A stretch of DNA of 64,000 nt from Pseudomonadota bacterium (GTDB lineage: Bacteria; Desulfobacterota; Binatia; UBA9968): NCBI GenBank assembly GCA_021324155.1, contig JAJPJQ010000031.1, positions 89,566-153,565 on the forward strand. Direction: 5' to 3'. This document shows, piece by piece, positions 7,690-18,500 of the stretch (position 1 is the stretch's first letter; each line of letters starts with the position of its first letter). The notes under the pieces were generated by a model. That model was not told where the DNA came from, did no database searches, and saw nothing but the letters and a program-made list of their open reading frames with translations. A program made the translations under genes and the position numbers.

Positions 7690-8625
7690 ATGCCCGACCG
7701 GCTGTTTTTATGGATCGGCTTTAATCTTTTCGTGCTGGCGATGCTGGTCGTCGACCTCGGCATCTTCCACCGCAAGGCCCATGAAGTCTCGCTGCGCGAG
7801 GCGTTGAGTTGGAGCGTTGTGTGGATCTCTCTGGCGCTCTTGTTCAACCTCGGCATCTATCATTTCTGGGGATCGGAGAAGGCGCTTGAATTCCTTGCAG
7901 GGTACCTCATCGAAAAATCGCTGAGCGTCGACAACATTTTTGTCTTCCTCATGATCTTTTCCTACTTCGCCGTCCCGGCGCGCTATCAGCACCGTGTCCT
8001 CTTTTGGGGCATACTCGGAGCGTTGGTGATGCGGGCGATCTTCATCGCGGCGGGCGCCGCCCTCCTGAGCGCGTTTCACTGGATCATTTACGTGTTCGGC
8101 GGCTTCTTGATCATCACGGGGATCAAGATGCTGTTCGCGGGCGACGAGAAGCTCGAGCCCGAAAGAAATCCCGCCGTCCGCCTGCTGCGCCGCGTCATGC
8201 ACGTAACGAGCGACTATCACGGACAGCGCTTCACCATTCGGACAGACGGACGGCTTTACGCGACGCCCCTCCTGTTGGTTCTCGTGGTCGTGGAGACAAC
8301 CGACGTCATCTTCGCCGTGGACTCCATCCCGGCCATTTTCGCCGTCACGAGCGATCCGTTCATCGTCTACACGTCGAACGTTTTCGCGATCCTCGGACTG
8401 CGCGCCCTCTATTTTCTTCTGGCCGGCGTCATGGAGATGTTCCGGTATCTCAAGGTGGGATTGTCTTTCGTCCTATGCTTCGTCGGCGTGAAGATGCTGC
8501 TCGTCGACTTCTACAAGATTCCCATCGGCGTCTCGCTGGGCGCGGTGGCGGGAATACTCGCCGTATCGATCTTGTTTTCGCTGCCCTTCGCGCTCAGGAG
8601 CAAGCGCAATATCCCGCAGCATTAG
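7690..8625 (+). CDS. TerC/Alx-family integral membrane protein
   Basis: A 311-residue polytopic protein with about eight predicted transmembrane helices and the family motifs SVDNIFVFLMIFSYF (about residues 79-93) and ETTDVIFAVDSIPAIFAVT (about 202-220), whose acidic residues lie in the membrane. Alx/TerC proteins are implicated in manganese export and help metallate exported enzymes. It lies 47 bp after htpX on the same strand, with AAGGAG before the ATG, and may be co-transcribed with it. The next gene is convergent and no clear terminator is visible between them. Confidence 0.9.
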   Translation: MPDRLFLWIGFNLFVLAMLVVDLGIFHRKAHEVSLREALSWSVVWISLALLFNLGIYHFWGSEKALEFLAGYLIEKSLSVDNIFVFLMIFSYFAVPARYQHRVLFWGILGALVMRAIFIAAGAALLSAFHWIIYVFGGFLIITGIKMLFAGDEKLEPERNPAVRLLRRVMHVTSDYHGQRFTIRTDGRLYATPLLLVLVVVETTDVIFAVDSIPAIFAVTSDPFIVYTSNVFAILGLRALYFLLAGVMEMFRYLKVGLSFVLCFVGVKMLLVDFYKIPIGVSLGAVAGILAVSILFSLPFALRSKRNIPQH

Positions 8626-8671
8626 GACGGTTCATTTTTCGAGGATTAAGCGTTGAACGTTCTCAGGAGGG

Positions 8672-10360
8672 TTACGTCTCTTCTTTTTCCAGACGACGGT
8701 GCTCTGGTATCGTCGGCGATTCGTAACGATCGACCCCGTCGCGGCCATTCGGCGCAGCGACGGTTCCGTAGTCGAGCTTCACGACTCGATCGGCCAAATG
8801 ATAATAGCGGTCGTCATGGCTGATGACGACGACGGTTTTTCCCCTGCTCTTCAACTGCGGCAAGAGGCGCTTGTAAAAAATTTCCCGGTAATGCGGGTCC
8901 TGGTCGGCGGCCCATTCGTCGAAAATATAAATCTCGCGGTCTTCCAGAAAAGCCGTTAGGAGAGCGAGACGTTTGCGCTGTCCCTGCGACAATGCAGTCG
9001 TCGAAAGGTTGCCGTCCGAAACCCGCACTTTCGCGTCGAGTTCGAGCTCGACCAGATAGCGCGATGCGCGTGCATCGAGATCGGGACCGGAGAGCCCGAG
9101 CAAGCTGTCGAACAGGTAAAAGTCCGAGAACACCGCAGAGAAATATCGACAGTATGCCTCCCGGTCATCTTCCACGACGGGCCGTCCGTCGAGGCGGATT
9201 GTTCCCGTATGCGGACTGTACAGTCCGGTGACAACCTTGACCAGCGTCGATTTTCCGCTGCCGTTGCCGCCGGTGATAAAGACCAGCTCGCCGCGCCGCA
9301 AGCTGAAGTTCAAAGGGCCGAGCATGAACGCGTGTCCCTCGCTGTCCGCCGGGTAAGCGAAGCTTACGCCTTCGAGATCGAGCCGCTTCCATGCGCGCAC
9401 AGGCCCTGCGTCGATCTCGGCAGGCGCGCTATGGGGTCCTTCCAGCGAAAGACCGAGCGCATTCACTTTCTCGAGAGCGATCCGAGCGCGTGCGAAAATC
9501 GGCCATCCTTCCATCAGGCTCCATACCGGATTCATCACGTACAGCATCGCGAGGACGTAACCGGTCCGCGTCTCTGTGCTGAGATTGGGAATGATACTAG
9601 TCGCGAGAAGAGTCCCGCCGATGATGCCGTAGAAGAGCACTTGAGAACACGTGTCCGCAAGCGTGTGATGGCGCACGCCGGCGAGCGCGTCGCGTCGAAG
9701 CGCCTCTGTTGCCGTGTTTATGCGCTCGGAAATAAAAGCTTCGCGTCGGGGCGCGTGAAGCTTCAATTCCTTGATGCCTTCCGTCAAGGCGCGGAAGTGC
9801 TGAAAAAGAACGTCGCGGGTGTCGCGCGCATGCTGGAGATATTTGTAGGCGCGCCCAGTCAGGACACGATAGATGACGGCGCCGATGACGATGAAAAATG
9901 TCACGCCCGCAAGCACCTTCCACGAGAGCCAGCCGAGATAGATCGCACAGCCCGCAAGCACCGCGAGATTCATCGCGAAAGACGGCACATTCTGAGCCGC
10001 CCAACCGATCATCGCGATATCGTCGGTCAAGGTCACGAGGATTCGGGGGATTCCCACGCGCTCGAGCTCGGTCAGAGGCGCTGCGAGCACCTTCCTGCTC
10101 AGACTGCGGCATAAGTCGGAGATTGTGCGTTGAGCAAAGTCGTTGAGCAGAAGACGGGCGATCGCGTTGGTCGCCACCTTGCCGAGAACCAGACCGACGA
10201 AGCCAAGGACGAACAGAGTCTTCGATTGGCCGGGATTGTTGAGGGCCCTGTTGACGAGCGCAATGAGCCAGGCGCTTAAGCCGCCGCCGATCAGGCCTGC
10301 GATGACTGCGGCCGCGGCCACGAGCCATGAGCGAGCGGGAACAAATGGGAAAAGGTTCAC
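8672..10360 (-). CDS. Cyclic-peptide-type ABC exporter (SyrD/PvdE-like fused permease-ATPase)
   Basis: A 562-residue half transporter: about six transmembrane helices in residues 1-310 and an ATPase domain from about 325 on. Walker A is GGNGSGKST, the ABC signature is LSQGQRKRLAL, Walker B is IYIFDEWAADQDP and the H-loop is VVVISHDDRYYH. The AADQDP sequence and FDEW form are typical of the cyclic peptide transporter subfamily used for pyoverdine precursors and syringomycin-like peptides. It begins 7 bp after the terminal NRPS, so it is the last gene of the biosynthetic operon and is inferred to export the product across the inner membrane. Confidence 0.9.
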   Translation of the reverse strand: MNLFPFVPARSWLVAAAAVIAGLIGGGLSAWLIALVNRALNNPGQSKTLFVLGFVGLVLGKVATNAIARLLLNDFAQRTISDLCRSLSRKVLAAPLTELERVGIPRILVTLTDDIAMIGWAAQNVPSFAMNLAVLAGCAIYLGWLSWKVLAGVTFFIVIGAVIYRVLTGRAYKYLQHARDTRDVLFQHFRALTEGIKELKLHAPRREAFISERINTATEALRRDALAGVRHHTLADTCSQVLFYGIIGGTLLATSIIPNLSTETRTGYVLAMLYVMNPVWSLMEGWPIFARARIALEKVNALGLSLEGPHSAPAEIDAGPVRAWKRLDLEGVSFAYPADSEGHAFMLGPLNFSLRRGELVFITGGNGSGKSTLVKVVTGLYSPHTGTIRLDGRPVVEDDREAYCRYFSAVFSDFYLFDSLLGLSGPDLDARASRYLVELELDAKVRVSDGNLSTTALSQGQRKRLALLTAFLEDREIYIFDEWAADQDPHYREIFYKRLLPQLKSRGKTVVVISHDDRYYHLADRVVKLDYGTVAAPNGRDGVDRYESPTIPEHRRLEKEET

Positions 10361-10367
10361 CTTGGCT

Positions 10368-13300
10368 TCACCTTGCCGAAGACTTCCTCAGGCACGCATC
10401 GAGGTGATCGGCCACCTGCCGGACGTGCGGCTCGGTTAACATGAGTCCAGAGTCTTCGCCGGGGATAGAGTAGACCTCCACTCCCCCGGTCGCGAAATAA
10501 CTCCAGGCGAGTCTCGGATCGTTATCAGATATGACGTTCCTGTGCTCGGCAACAAAGAGCATGAGATGACCGTCGTACGAGCGCGGCTGGTAATTCCCGA
10601 ACGCTTTTAGATTAGCTTGCTCGACCACTTTTAGATAATACTCGCTCCGGTCGCCCCTGAACGCGTCACGCTGAACGATAATCTGCTTGAGAACCTTCAA
10701 GCGGTCAATGAGATAATCGTAGCGCTGCCGGCCGCGAAGTCCGGCGAGCGTCCGAAGATAAAGTCGCAATCGGCCCCCGACAATTTGTACTGCCGCCAGC
10801 TTTCGGACATCGGCGCGGAGTCCCTTAACAGAAGCCTTTTCCGGCAGCCATGTCTCGAGTAAGGCGAGCAGAGCAACCTCCTCGCCTGCGGCACGCAGCT
10901 GCTGCGCCATCTCGTAAGCAACCGCGCCACCCATGCATGCTCCGATGAGATAGTAGGGACCTTGGGGCTGAACCTCACGAAGCTCGCGCAAGAATTCCGC
11001 GGCGATGTCCTCTACATTCGTCAACGGCTTCTCCGTCCCGCCGAGTCCGCGCGACTGTAAGCCGTAGAACGGCTGCTCGGGCCCCAAGTGCCGCGCGAGA
11101 TCGTTGTAACAAAGAACATTTCCGCCGACGCCGGGGACGGCGAAGATCGGCGGCCGGCTGCCCGTCGACCGGATTGCCACGAGCGACTTCCATGAGGCCG
11201 ATCCTGCGTGGTTGCGGATGATAGCAGCGAGTCCTTCGATAGTGGGTGTGCGAAACAAGGTTGCGAGCGGCAGCTTTACCCCGAGATCTTTTTCCAGTCT
11301 GATGAATATTCGGGCAGCCAGCAGTGAATGACCGCCGAGATCGAAGAAATCATCATGGGTTCCGATGCCTGTCCGCGCAAGCGCCTCCTCCCAGATTGTA
11401 ATCAGCCGCCGCTCAACTTCGTCCTTGGGCTCGGTGGCTTTCGAGAGCAAATCCTTGTTCCCGTCCGGCTCCGGCAAAATGCCGCGATCTATCTTCCCGT
11501 TCGGCGACAGCGGCATGGACTCCAGAAATACGAACTCCGAGGGAACCATATAGCCGGGCAGCTTTTGCTGCAGAAACGTCCGCAGTTCACCATTCGTCGG
11601 ATTCGCATCGTGTGAGGGCACAACGTAGGCGATCAACTGTTTATCCCGCTGCGCGCGCTCCCGCAATAAAACAACCGCCTCCCGTAGTTTCGGCTGGCGA
11701 CTAAGCACGGCCTCAATCTCGCCGAGCTCGATCCGGAAGCCGCGGAGTTTGATTTGCTGATCGACGCGGCCGAGAAACTCGATACTACCGTCCGGCAGGT
11801 AGCGGCCAAAGTCGCCGGTCCTATACAGTCGCTCTCCGGGCACATCGCTGTAAGGGTGAGAAATAAACTTCTCGGCCGTCAGGTCCGGGCGGTTAAGATA
11901 ACCCCTCGCCAGCCCGGCACCGCCAATGAAGATCTCTCCTACGGCGTCGACCGGAACCGGCTGGAAATAACGGTCCAACAAATAAACCTGCGCGTTGGCG
12001 ATGGGGCGCCCGATCGGAATTGTCGTCGCGCCCTCGGGGACGCTCTTGACCAGATGCCATGTGGCAAACGTAGTCGTCTCGGTTGGCCCGTAAACATGCA
12101 GCAATCGCTCCGGAGCGCCATGTTTAAGGACTCTGGCAACCGCCTTGGCATCCGCGGCTTCGCCGCCGAATAACAAATGACGCAGACGCTTGAAGGCCGC
12201 GGGACGTTCTCGACTCATTTGATTGAATAACGCGGTGGTTAAGAACATCGCGGTTATTTTTTCTCGCTCGATTCGCGCTGCGAAGTCTTCCGGGGCAAGG
12301 ATGACGTCGGTTGGAATGCCTACGAGCTTTGCGCCGTTTAAGAGCGCCCCCCAGATTTCAAACGTCGCCGCATCGAACGAGGAATTCGATACGTGAGCGA
12401 CGACATCCGATTCATTTAAGTCGACGTAGTCGGTATTGATCACCAAACGGCTCACCGCTCGATGCGGCACGGCGACGGCCTTGGGGGTCCCCGTCGAGCC
12501 TGAGGTATACATGACATACGCCAGATTCTCCGGTTTGGCTCCGCTGACGAGATTCTCCTCGCTCCCATGAGAGATGCCCCACGAGACGACATCCAGGCAC
12601 AGGATTTCGCCGTGATATTCGGCAAATTTCTCCATCAGCGGTTTTTGAGTCAACAGTACAGGCGCCTGGGCGTCGCCGAGCATCAAAGCGAGTCGCTCGT
12701 TCGGATACGTGGGGTCGAGAGGAACGTAAGCTCCGCCGGCTTTGAGAATCGCGAGCAGTCCGACGATCATCTCCGGCGACCGTTCCATGCAAATTCCAAC
12801 TGGGACGTCGGGTCCCACTCCCCTTTTCACCAACTCATGCGCTAGCCGATTAGCCCGTCGGTTCAGTTCTCTGTAGGTTAGCTGCTTGGCATCAAAGACG
12901 ACCGCCACCGCGTCAGGAGAACGCTCGACCTGCGACTCGAAGACTTCATGAATGCATTTCTTCGCGGGATACTCCCTCTGCGTAGTATTCCACACCACCA
13001 GCAATCGATGCCGCTCGTTTTCCGTTAACATCGGCAGGCGGGAGACTCTTCGTTCCGGATCTTTGACGATACTCTGCAGCAAGGTCTGGAAATGCGTCAG
13101 CATCCGTTTGATCGTATCGCGATCAAACAGATCGCTATTGTATTCCAACGTCGCGCTTAATGCGTCGCCGGCATCGACCATGGTCATGGTTAAATCAAAC
13201 TTCGCCGTGTCGGTCTCAAACGGTATTGCATGGGTTGCGACACCCGCGAGAAGTAGCGGCGCGGGCCGTCCGTTCTCAACCGCGAACATCACCTGAAAGA

Positions 13301-14588
13301 ACGGATGATGATCCGAGCCCCGCTTCGGTCGCAGCTTTTCGACGAGTTTCTCGAACGGCAAGTCTTGGTGGGCGTAGGCCGCGAGCGCCGTCTGCCGCAC
13401 TCGGCGTAGTAGCTCGACAAACGCCGGATCGCCGGAAACGTCCGTGCGCAAAACGAGGTCATTGACGAAGAAGCCTATCAAGGCCTCCAGCTCGACGCGA
13501 TTACGACCCGATACTGGAGAGCCCACGACGATGTCGTCTTGACCCGTATAGCGGTGGAGCAGGACGGTGAACGCCGCCAACAGCGTCATGAACAATGTCG
13601 CTCCCTCACGGCGGCTCAGCGATTTGAGCTCATCGACGACCACTTCGGAAAACGAAAAAGATTCCGACCCGCCGCGGTAAGTCTGAACAGCGGGCCGCGG
13701 CCGGTCGGTCAATAAATCCAGAGCCGGAGCATCGGCCAATTGTTTCTTCCAATATTTGAGGTGGGTCTCTAAAACTTCACCCTGCAACCACTGCCTGCGC
13801 CAAATGGCAAAGTCCGCGTACTGTACGGGGAGTGCCGGAAGAGGCGACGACTCTCCGGCCAGAAAAGTTTTGTAAAGCAGTTCAAGCTCGCGGAACAGCA
13901 CACCCCACGACCATCCATCCGACGCGATGTGATGCATCGCCAGGATCAAAATGTATTCTTCAGCGTCCAGCTTCAGCAACGTCGCCCGAAGCATCAAATC
14001 CGAAGATAGATTAAATGGACGGCCGCTTTCTTCTTCGAGTAGCCGTCGGATTTTTTGGTCGAGCCGCTCGACCGGCTCGCGGCTCAGATCGATGATTTTG
14101 AGCTCCGCCGGTCGATCGGCGGCGATCACCTGGACGGCAAGACCATCCACCACGGCAAAAATTGTACGCAAGACCTCGTGACGGGACACAATGGTCTGCA
14201 GCGCCTTCTGCAATGCCGCGATATTGAGCGAACCTTTGAGCCGAAACGCCTTGGTAATATTGTAAAGCGCCGTGTTCGGCTCCAGCTGATCGATAAACCA
14301 TAACCGCTGTTGCGCGAACGAAAGGGGCAGATCGCCGGCTCTCGACGCCGGCCGAAGCGGCGGCGCGCTCGCGTTCGCAGCGCTGCTCGTTTCTCGTAGA
14401 AAAGCCAAAATCTCGGCTTTGCGGTCTTTTAGCTCTTCCGCGAGCTCAGGAGTGAGGATTTCCTCGGGCGCATTGCAGCGCAGAAGATCGCCTTCTGCCC
14501 ACAGCTCTACGTTGAGACTGCGAAGCTGAGATAAAAAATCGGCCGTTGTCACAACCGCGTCTCTCTTAGCGTGCGAATGAGCGCTCAC
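10368..14588 (-). CDS. Terminal NRPS module: TubC docking - C - A (Ile-like code) - PCP - thioesterase
   Basis: A 1406-residue synthetase. A TubC-type docking domain is at about 14-66 (TTADFLSQLRSLNVELWAEG). The C domain (about 80-530) has the canonical HHIASDG. The A domain (about 545-1050) has YTSGSTGTPK and YGPTETT. The PCP has DDFFDLGGHSLLA and the thioesterase lies at about 1165-1400. By hand alignment to GrsA the A-domain pocket reads DAFFLGVTF-K, closest to Ile/Val-type codes that I know. The thioesterase elbow is GACMGG, so the nucleophile is Cys instead of Ser. It starts 6 bp after the oxygenase gene. The true start might be one of the GTG codons just before TTADF. It condenses the last residue and releases the chain. 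Confidence 0.93.
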   Translation of the reverse strand: MSAHSHAKRDAVVTTADFLSQLRSLNVELWAEGDLLRCNAPEEILTPELAEELKDRKAEILAFLRETSSAANASAPPLRPASRAGDLPLSFAQQRLWFIDQLEPNTALYNITKAFRLKGSLNIAALQKALQTIVSRHEVLRTIFAVVDGLAVQVIAADRPAELKIIDLSREPVERLDQKIRRLLEEESGRPFNLSSDLMLRATLLKLDAEEYILILAMHHIASDGWSWGVLFRELELLYKTFLAGESSPLPALPVQYADFAIWRRQWLQGEVLETHLKYWKKQLADAPALDLLTDRPRPAVQTYRGGSESFSFSEVVVDELKSLSRREGATLFMTLLAAFTVLLHRYTGQDDIVVGSPVSGRNRVELEALIGFFVNDLVLRTDVSGDPAFVELLRRVRQTALAAYAHQDLPFEKLVEKLRPKRGSDHHPFFQVMFAVENGRPAPLLLAGVATHAIPFETDTAKFDLTMTMVDAGDALSATLEYNSDLFDRDTIKRMLTHFQTLLQSIVKDPERRVSRLPMLTENERHRLLVVWNTTQREYPAKKCIHEVFESQVERSPDAVAVVFDAKQLTYRELNRRANRLAHELVKRGVGPDVPVGICMERSPEMIVGLLAILKAGGAYVPLDPTYPNERLALMLGDAQAPVLLTQKPLMEKFAEYHGEILCLDVVSWGISHGSEENLVSGAKPENLAYVMYTSGSTGTPKAVAVPHRAVSRLVINTDYVDLNESDVVAHVSNSSFDAATFEIWGALLNGAKLVGIPTDVILAPEDFAARIEREKITAMFLTTALFNQMSRERPAAFKRLRHLLFGGEAADAKAVARVLKHGAPERLLHVYGPTETTTFATWHLVKSVPEGATTIPIGRPIANAQVYLLDRYFQPVPVDAVGEIFIGGAGLARGYLNRPDLTAEKFISHPYSDVPGERLYRTGDFGRYLPDGSIEFLGRVDQQIKLRGFRIELGEIEAVLSRQPKLREAVVLLRERAQRDKQLIAYVVPSHDANPTNGELRTFLQQKLPGYMVPSEFVFLESMPLSPNGKIDRGILPEPDGNKDLLSKATEPKDEVERRLITIWEEALARTGIGTHDDFFDLGGHSLLAARIFIRLEKDLGVKLPLATLFRTPTIEGLAAIIRNHAGSASWKSLVAIRSTGSRPPIFAVPGVGGNVLCYNDLARHLGPEQPFYGLQSRGLGGTEKPLTNVEDIAAEFLRELREVQPQGPYYLIGACMGGAVAYEMAQQLRAAGEEVALLALLETWLPEKASVKGLRADVRKLAAVQIVGGRLRLYLRTLAGLRGRQRYDYLIDRLKVLKQIIVQRDAFRGDRSEYYLKVVEQANLKAFGNYQPRSYDGHLMLFVAEHRNVISDNDPRLAWSYFATGGVEVYSIPGEDSGLMLTEPHVRQVADHLDACLRKSSAR

Positions 14589-14594
14589 AAAGGA

Positions 14595-15476
14595 TTAAGT
14601 CTTGTCGCCGATGCAGGCCCAAAGCGATGGGGTCGAAGCGAGATTGCAGCTCGGAACCGGAATGCGGGCGCGGAACTCATCCGTGAATGTTCCGTCCACG
14701 CGGATGCTGACGGACAACCCCGGCTTCGCGTCGGCTCCGTGAAACTGATTGCAGGTATCGAACCATGCCGTATAGGACTCTACGTATCGTCTTTCGCCGG
14801 TTCTTGGGTCCAACATGTAGAACGGCTTCGTCAGGCTGGTGCGAAACCAGACGAATTCATGCAGCAAGTTAGGACGATGGTGATCCCTGTGCGCAGTCAC
14901 AGGATTGCCGCTGCCGTCGTACATGATCATCATTCGCGCGGTTTCCTTGAACGGCAGCGTCCGGATGAAATCCATCAGCAGAGAGAACTCCGTCGCATCC
15001 TCGGCCGGCTCCCACAGTTTTGCCACATTCAAGTCCCAATAATTGAAGTCACGCTTCGATTTGCTTAGATAGATGATTCGCGAGCCGGGCACTTTTGCCG
15101 CCTTCGCATCGATGGTCAAATCTCCGGTATGAAACTTTTCATCGTCCCGAGTCCGGATGTGTTTCTGGATGCGTTCGTTAAGGTAATTGTCCAAAGCCCT
15201 TAAGCGCTTAAGATCGATAAACTCGTCGAATGATTTGTAACTGGGATATGTGATACGCGGGTCGAGCTCCTCGCGGTCAATCTGCTTGTGGCGGCGTTGG
15301 AGCGCCCGGTCTTCGTTACGGATCGATCTCTCGTGCTCGATTCGATCGCGCATACGCGCGTACCTCCAGCTTACGGCGCCGACGGGATCTCGGACCAGAC
15401 TGCCGAGGCGAGCCAGCAAAGTGGACTTCTTCGCGGACGTTTTCGCGTCGGTACCAAACGAGTTATCGGTTCTCAT
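14595..15476 (-). CDS. Putative Fe(II)/2-oxoglutarate-type oxygenase in the NRPS/PKS operon
   Basis: A 293-residue protein with no close match I can name. The C-terminal part carries the facial triad layout H196-R-D198 (VTAHRDHHRP) then H246 (NQFHGAD), and R259 thirteen residues later (SVSIRVDG), as expected for a Fe(II)/2-oxoglutarate oxygenase such as an aspartyl/asparaginyl hydroxylase-like enzyme. The N-terminal 110 residues are highly charged and unassigned. It lies between the PKS gene and the terminal NRPS gene with very short gaps, so it is inferred to hydroxylate or otherwise oxidise the carrier-bound chain or product. A non-oxygenase cupin-like fold remains possible. Confidence 0.6.
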   Translation of the reverse strand: MRTDNSFGTDAKTSAKKSTLLARLGSLVRDPVGAVSWRYARMRDRIEHERSIRNEDRALQRRHKQIDREELDPRITYPSYKSFDEFIDLKRLRALDNYLNERIQKHIRTRDDEKFHTGDLTIDAKAAKVPGSRIIYLSKSKRDFNYWDLNVAKLWEPAEDATEFSLLMDFIRTLPFKETARMMIMYDGSGNPVTAHRDHHRPNLLHEFVWFRTSLTKPFYMLDPRTGERRYVESYTAWFDTCNQFHGADAKPGLSVSIRVDGTFTDEFRARIPVPSCNLASTPSLWACIGDKT

Positions 15477-15513
15477 GATCGGTTCCCCTTCATGTTTGCG
15501 GTTTCATTTACCG

Positions 15514-18500
15514 TCATAACTCTATCTCTGTTCGACCGCTCGCCGGGCCGCCGGAGGCGACGCCACGGCTTGCCCAACGGATCGTTTCGATGCGTTCCGC
15601 TAGACCGCTCACGGTTGGTTTTTCAAAAAGATCGTTCAACGGCAGATTCACTTCGAGGGCGCTGCGGATACGCGAGACTACTTGCATCGCGAGCAGCGAG
15701 TGTCCGCCCAACTCGAAGAAATCGTCGTGAATTCCCACTTGGTCGAGGCCGAATAAATTTTTCCAGATTTCGACCAGCGCCTCCTCCGTCGGCGTCGAGG
15801 GCGGGGCATAGGAGGTCGATAAATCGGGCCGGGAGTGAAGCCACGAGGGCGCCTGCGGCTGTTCTTCCGCGACCGCTCCGTTGCCCCGCAGCGATTCGAG
15901 CTTGACCCACTGGTCGATGCGAGCCTGGAGGTCTCCTGTCGAGACGACGACATGAGCGGCCCCGCCGAGGGAAAGCGCACGCCGGAAAACCTCCACGCCC
16001 TCCTCGGGCGTTAGCGCGAGCTCGGCCAGCGCTCTGCCAGGAGGCGTGCCGGTCGGTCCGCTAAAGTTCCAACTGTCGTAGTTGATGCTGATCCATGGCG
16101 CGTTCGTCCGGGCGGCGTTGCAGGCGAAGGCGTCCATGAAAAGATTGCCGGCCGCATAAGCGCTGTAACCGAGCCCGCCCAAGACGCAGGATATCGAGGA
16201 GGTCAGCAGGCGAAAATCGAGCCGCCGTCCGCGTAAAAGTTTGTCGAGGACGAGCAGACCGTCGGTTTTCGAGCGAAACTGGTTGATGCAGCGCTCCGGC
16301 GCCGTTTCGGGTATGAGCACGCCGGCGATCGTGCCTGCGGCGTGGATCACTCCGTGGATGGCTCCGAAGCGTTGGTCTGCGAGCGCGATCGCGGCCGCCA
16401 TCTGCTTTTCATCCGCGACATCCGCCGCGACGGCGAGGACTTCGGCGCCGGCTTCCTCCATCGCCTGGATTCTTCGTATCTTCATGGCGTCCGCGTCGTG
16501 GTCAGCATTCTGCAGATACCGCGCCCACTCCTCTTTTGGCGGCAAGGGAGAACGGCCGACGAGGACCAATCTGGCCTTCACGATCTTGGCCAGATATTCC
16601 GCGAGGACGAGGCCGATGTTTCCCAACCCGCCGGTGATGAGGTAAACGCCGTTGTCCTTCAGTTTCGTCTCCGCCCCGCGATTTTCTCCTACCGCTATCG
16701 GATCGAAGATTTGGATCCATCGATGGTTTCCGCGATGGGCCACCACCAAATCCGTCGGCCCGGAGGAAAGCTCCACCATCAATCGATCCACAGCGCTATC
16801 TTCACTCCCGCCGCGAGCATCGATGTCGATGCTGCGGCAGGTTATATTCGGGTATTCTTGCGGAATGACTTTACACGGTCCGACGACGGTCGCTTTCGCG
16901 GGAGACACCGCCGCTTCGCCGTAGACTTCCTGCATCCGGTTGGACACCACATCGATCTGGATAGCGGACGTGACATGCTCGGCCAGCGCCCGCGCTAGAT
17001 ACACGAGGCTGTAAAAACCGCGGGCGAGCGTCTCATCGAAAAGTTCCTTTTCCGGAGATGCGGCAGCGTCGCTAACGCTCCACAGGTGGACGATCCGGCC
17101 CGGAAGTTTATCCTCGGCGCGCAGCTCCTGGAGCAGGAGGTTATAGTCCTGTCGCTCGCGCGGGTTGATCGTATACAAGCCCGCGCCGTTCGCCGCGAAT
17201 TTTTCACCGGCGCTCACGGCGACGACGCTCCGCCCGCCGCGCCGCAGCCGCTCGACGACCGCACGGCCCACTCCCTGCTCGTCGATGAACACGAGCCAGG
17301 ATGTTGTCCCATCTTCCAAGGCGACGCTCGGGAGAGGCGGGAATGCAGAGCGCTTCCACGACGGAAGGTAAAACCAATCGGCGATGTCGGGCTTTTTCCC
17401 CGACGGCGCGCGCCGATGATCGCCGCGCGAGTCCGGGCGCGCAGGCTCGATCCAGTACCGCTGCCGCTCAAACGGATACGTCGGAAGCGGGACACGCAGA
17501 CGCTTCTTACCGTGGAGGTTGGACCAGTCGACCCTCACGCCTTTAAGCCAGAGTTTACCGACGGCATTGAGCAAAACGGCCTGGTCGCTACTGGCATCGC
17601 GAGGATGGCGCATGGAAGCGACGACTTGCTCCACCGACCTTCCCGCTTGCTGCCGCGCCAATGCGGTTAGAGTCTGTCCCGGTCCGACTTCCAAGAGAAC
17701 GCGGCCCGGTTCGTTGAGCAGCTGCTGGACGCCTTCGGCGAAGCGGACCGCCTGACGCAGGTGCTTGGTCCAATAGTATGGATCCGCCGCGTCGGCGGCC
17801 GTGATCCAAGTGCCGGTGACATTTGAAAGATAAGGGATGGTCGGGGCGGCGCGTTTTACCTTTCTGAGTTGCTCCGCGAACGGCTCCAGCATCGGGTCCA
17901 TCATCTTCGAATGAAAAGCGTGAGAGGTATGGAGACGGCGGCTTTCCACTCCTCTGCGGCCGAGCTCCTTTTCGAATTTCTCGACCGCTTCTGTCGGTCC
18001 GGAAACGACCGACATCGATGGACCGTTCAGCGCCGCTAGGGAGAGTTCTTGCCCGAGCAGGCCCGACAGCTCTTCGCGCGACAACGGCACCGCCAGCATC
18101 GACCCCGCTGGAAGCTGATTCATCAACCGCGCGCGGGTTCCGACCACCGCCAGCGCGTCCGCCAATGAGAAAACACCCGCCAGGCAGCCGGCGACAAACT
18201 CCCCGATGCTGTGGCCGATCATGGCCTGCGGCTTGATGCCCCAATGCATAATCAATCTGGCCAAGCAGTATTCGACGACGAAAAGCGCCGGCTGAGTCAC
18301 GGCCGTTTGATTCAGCTGTTTTACGGCGCTTTCCTCGTCACCTTTGGGATACAGCACATCGCGAAGGTCGAGGCCGAGACGCGGCGCGAGGATCGTCGAG
18401 CACAAATCGATCTGCTCACGGAAGACAGGCTCGTTTCGGTACAGGTCCAGACCCATATTCACGTACTGCGCGCCCTGTCCGGGAAACATGAACGCAACGG

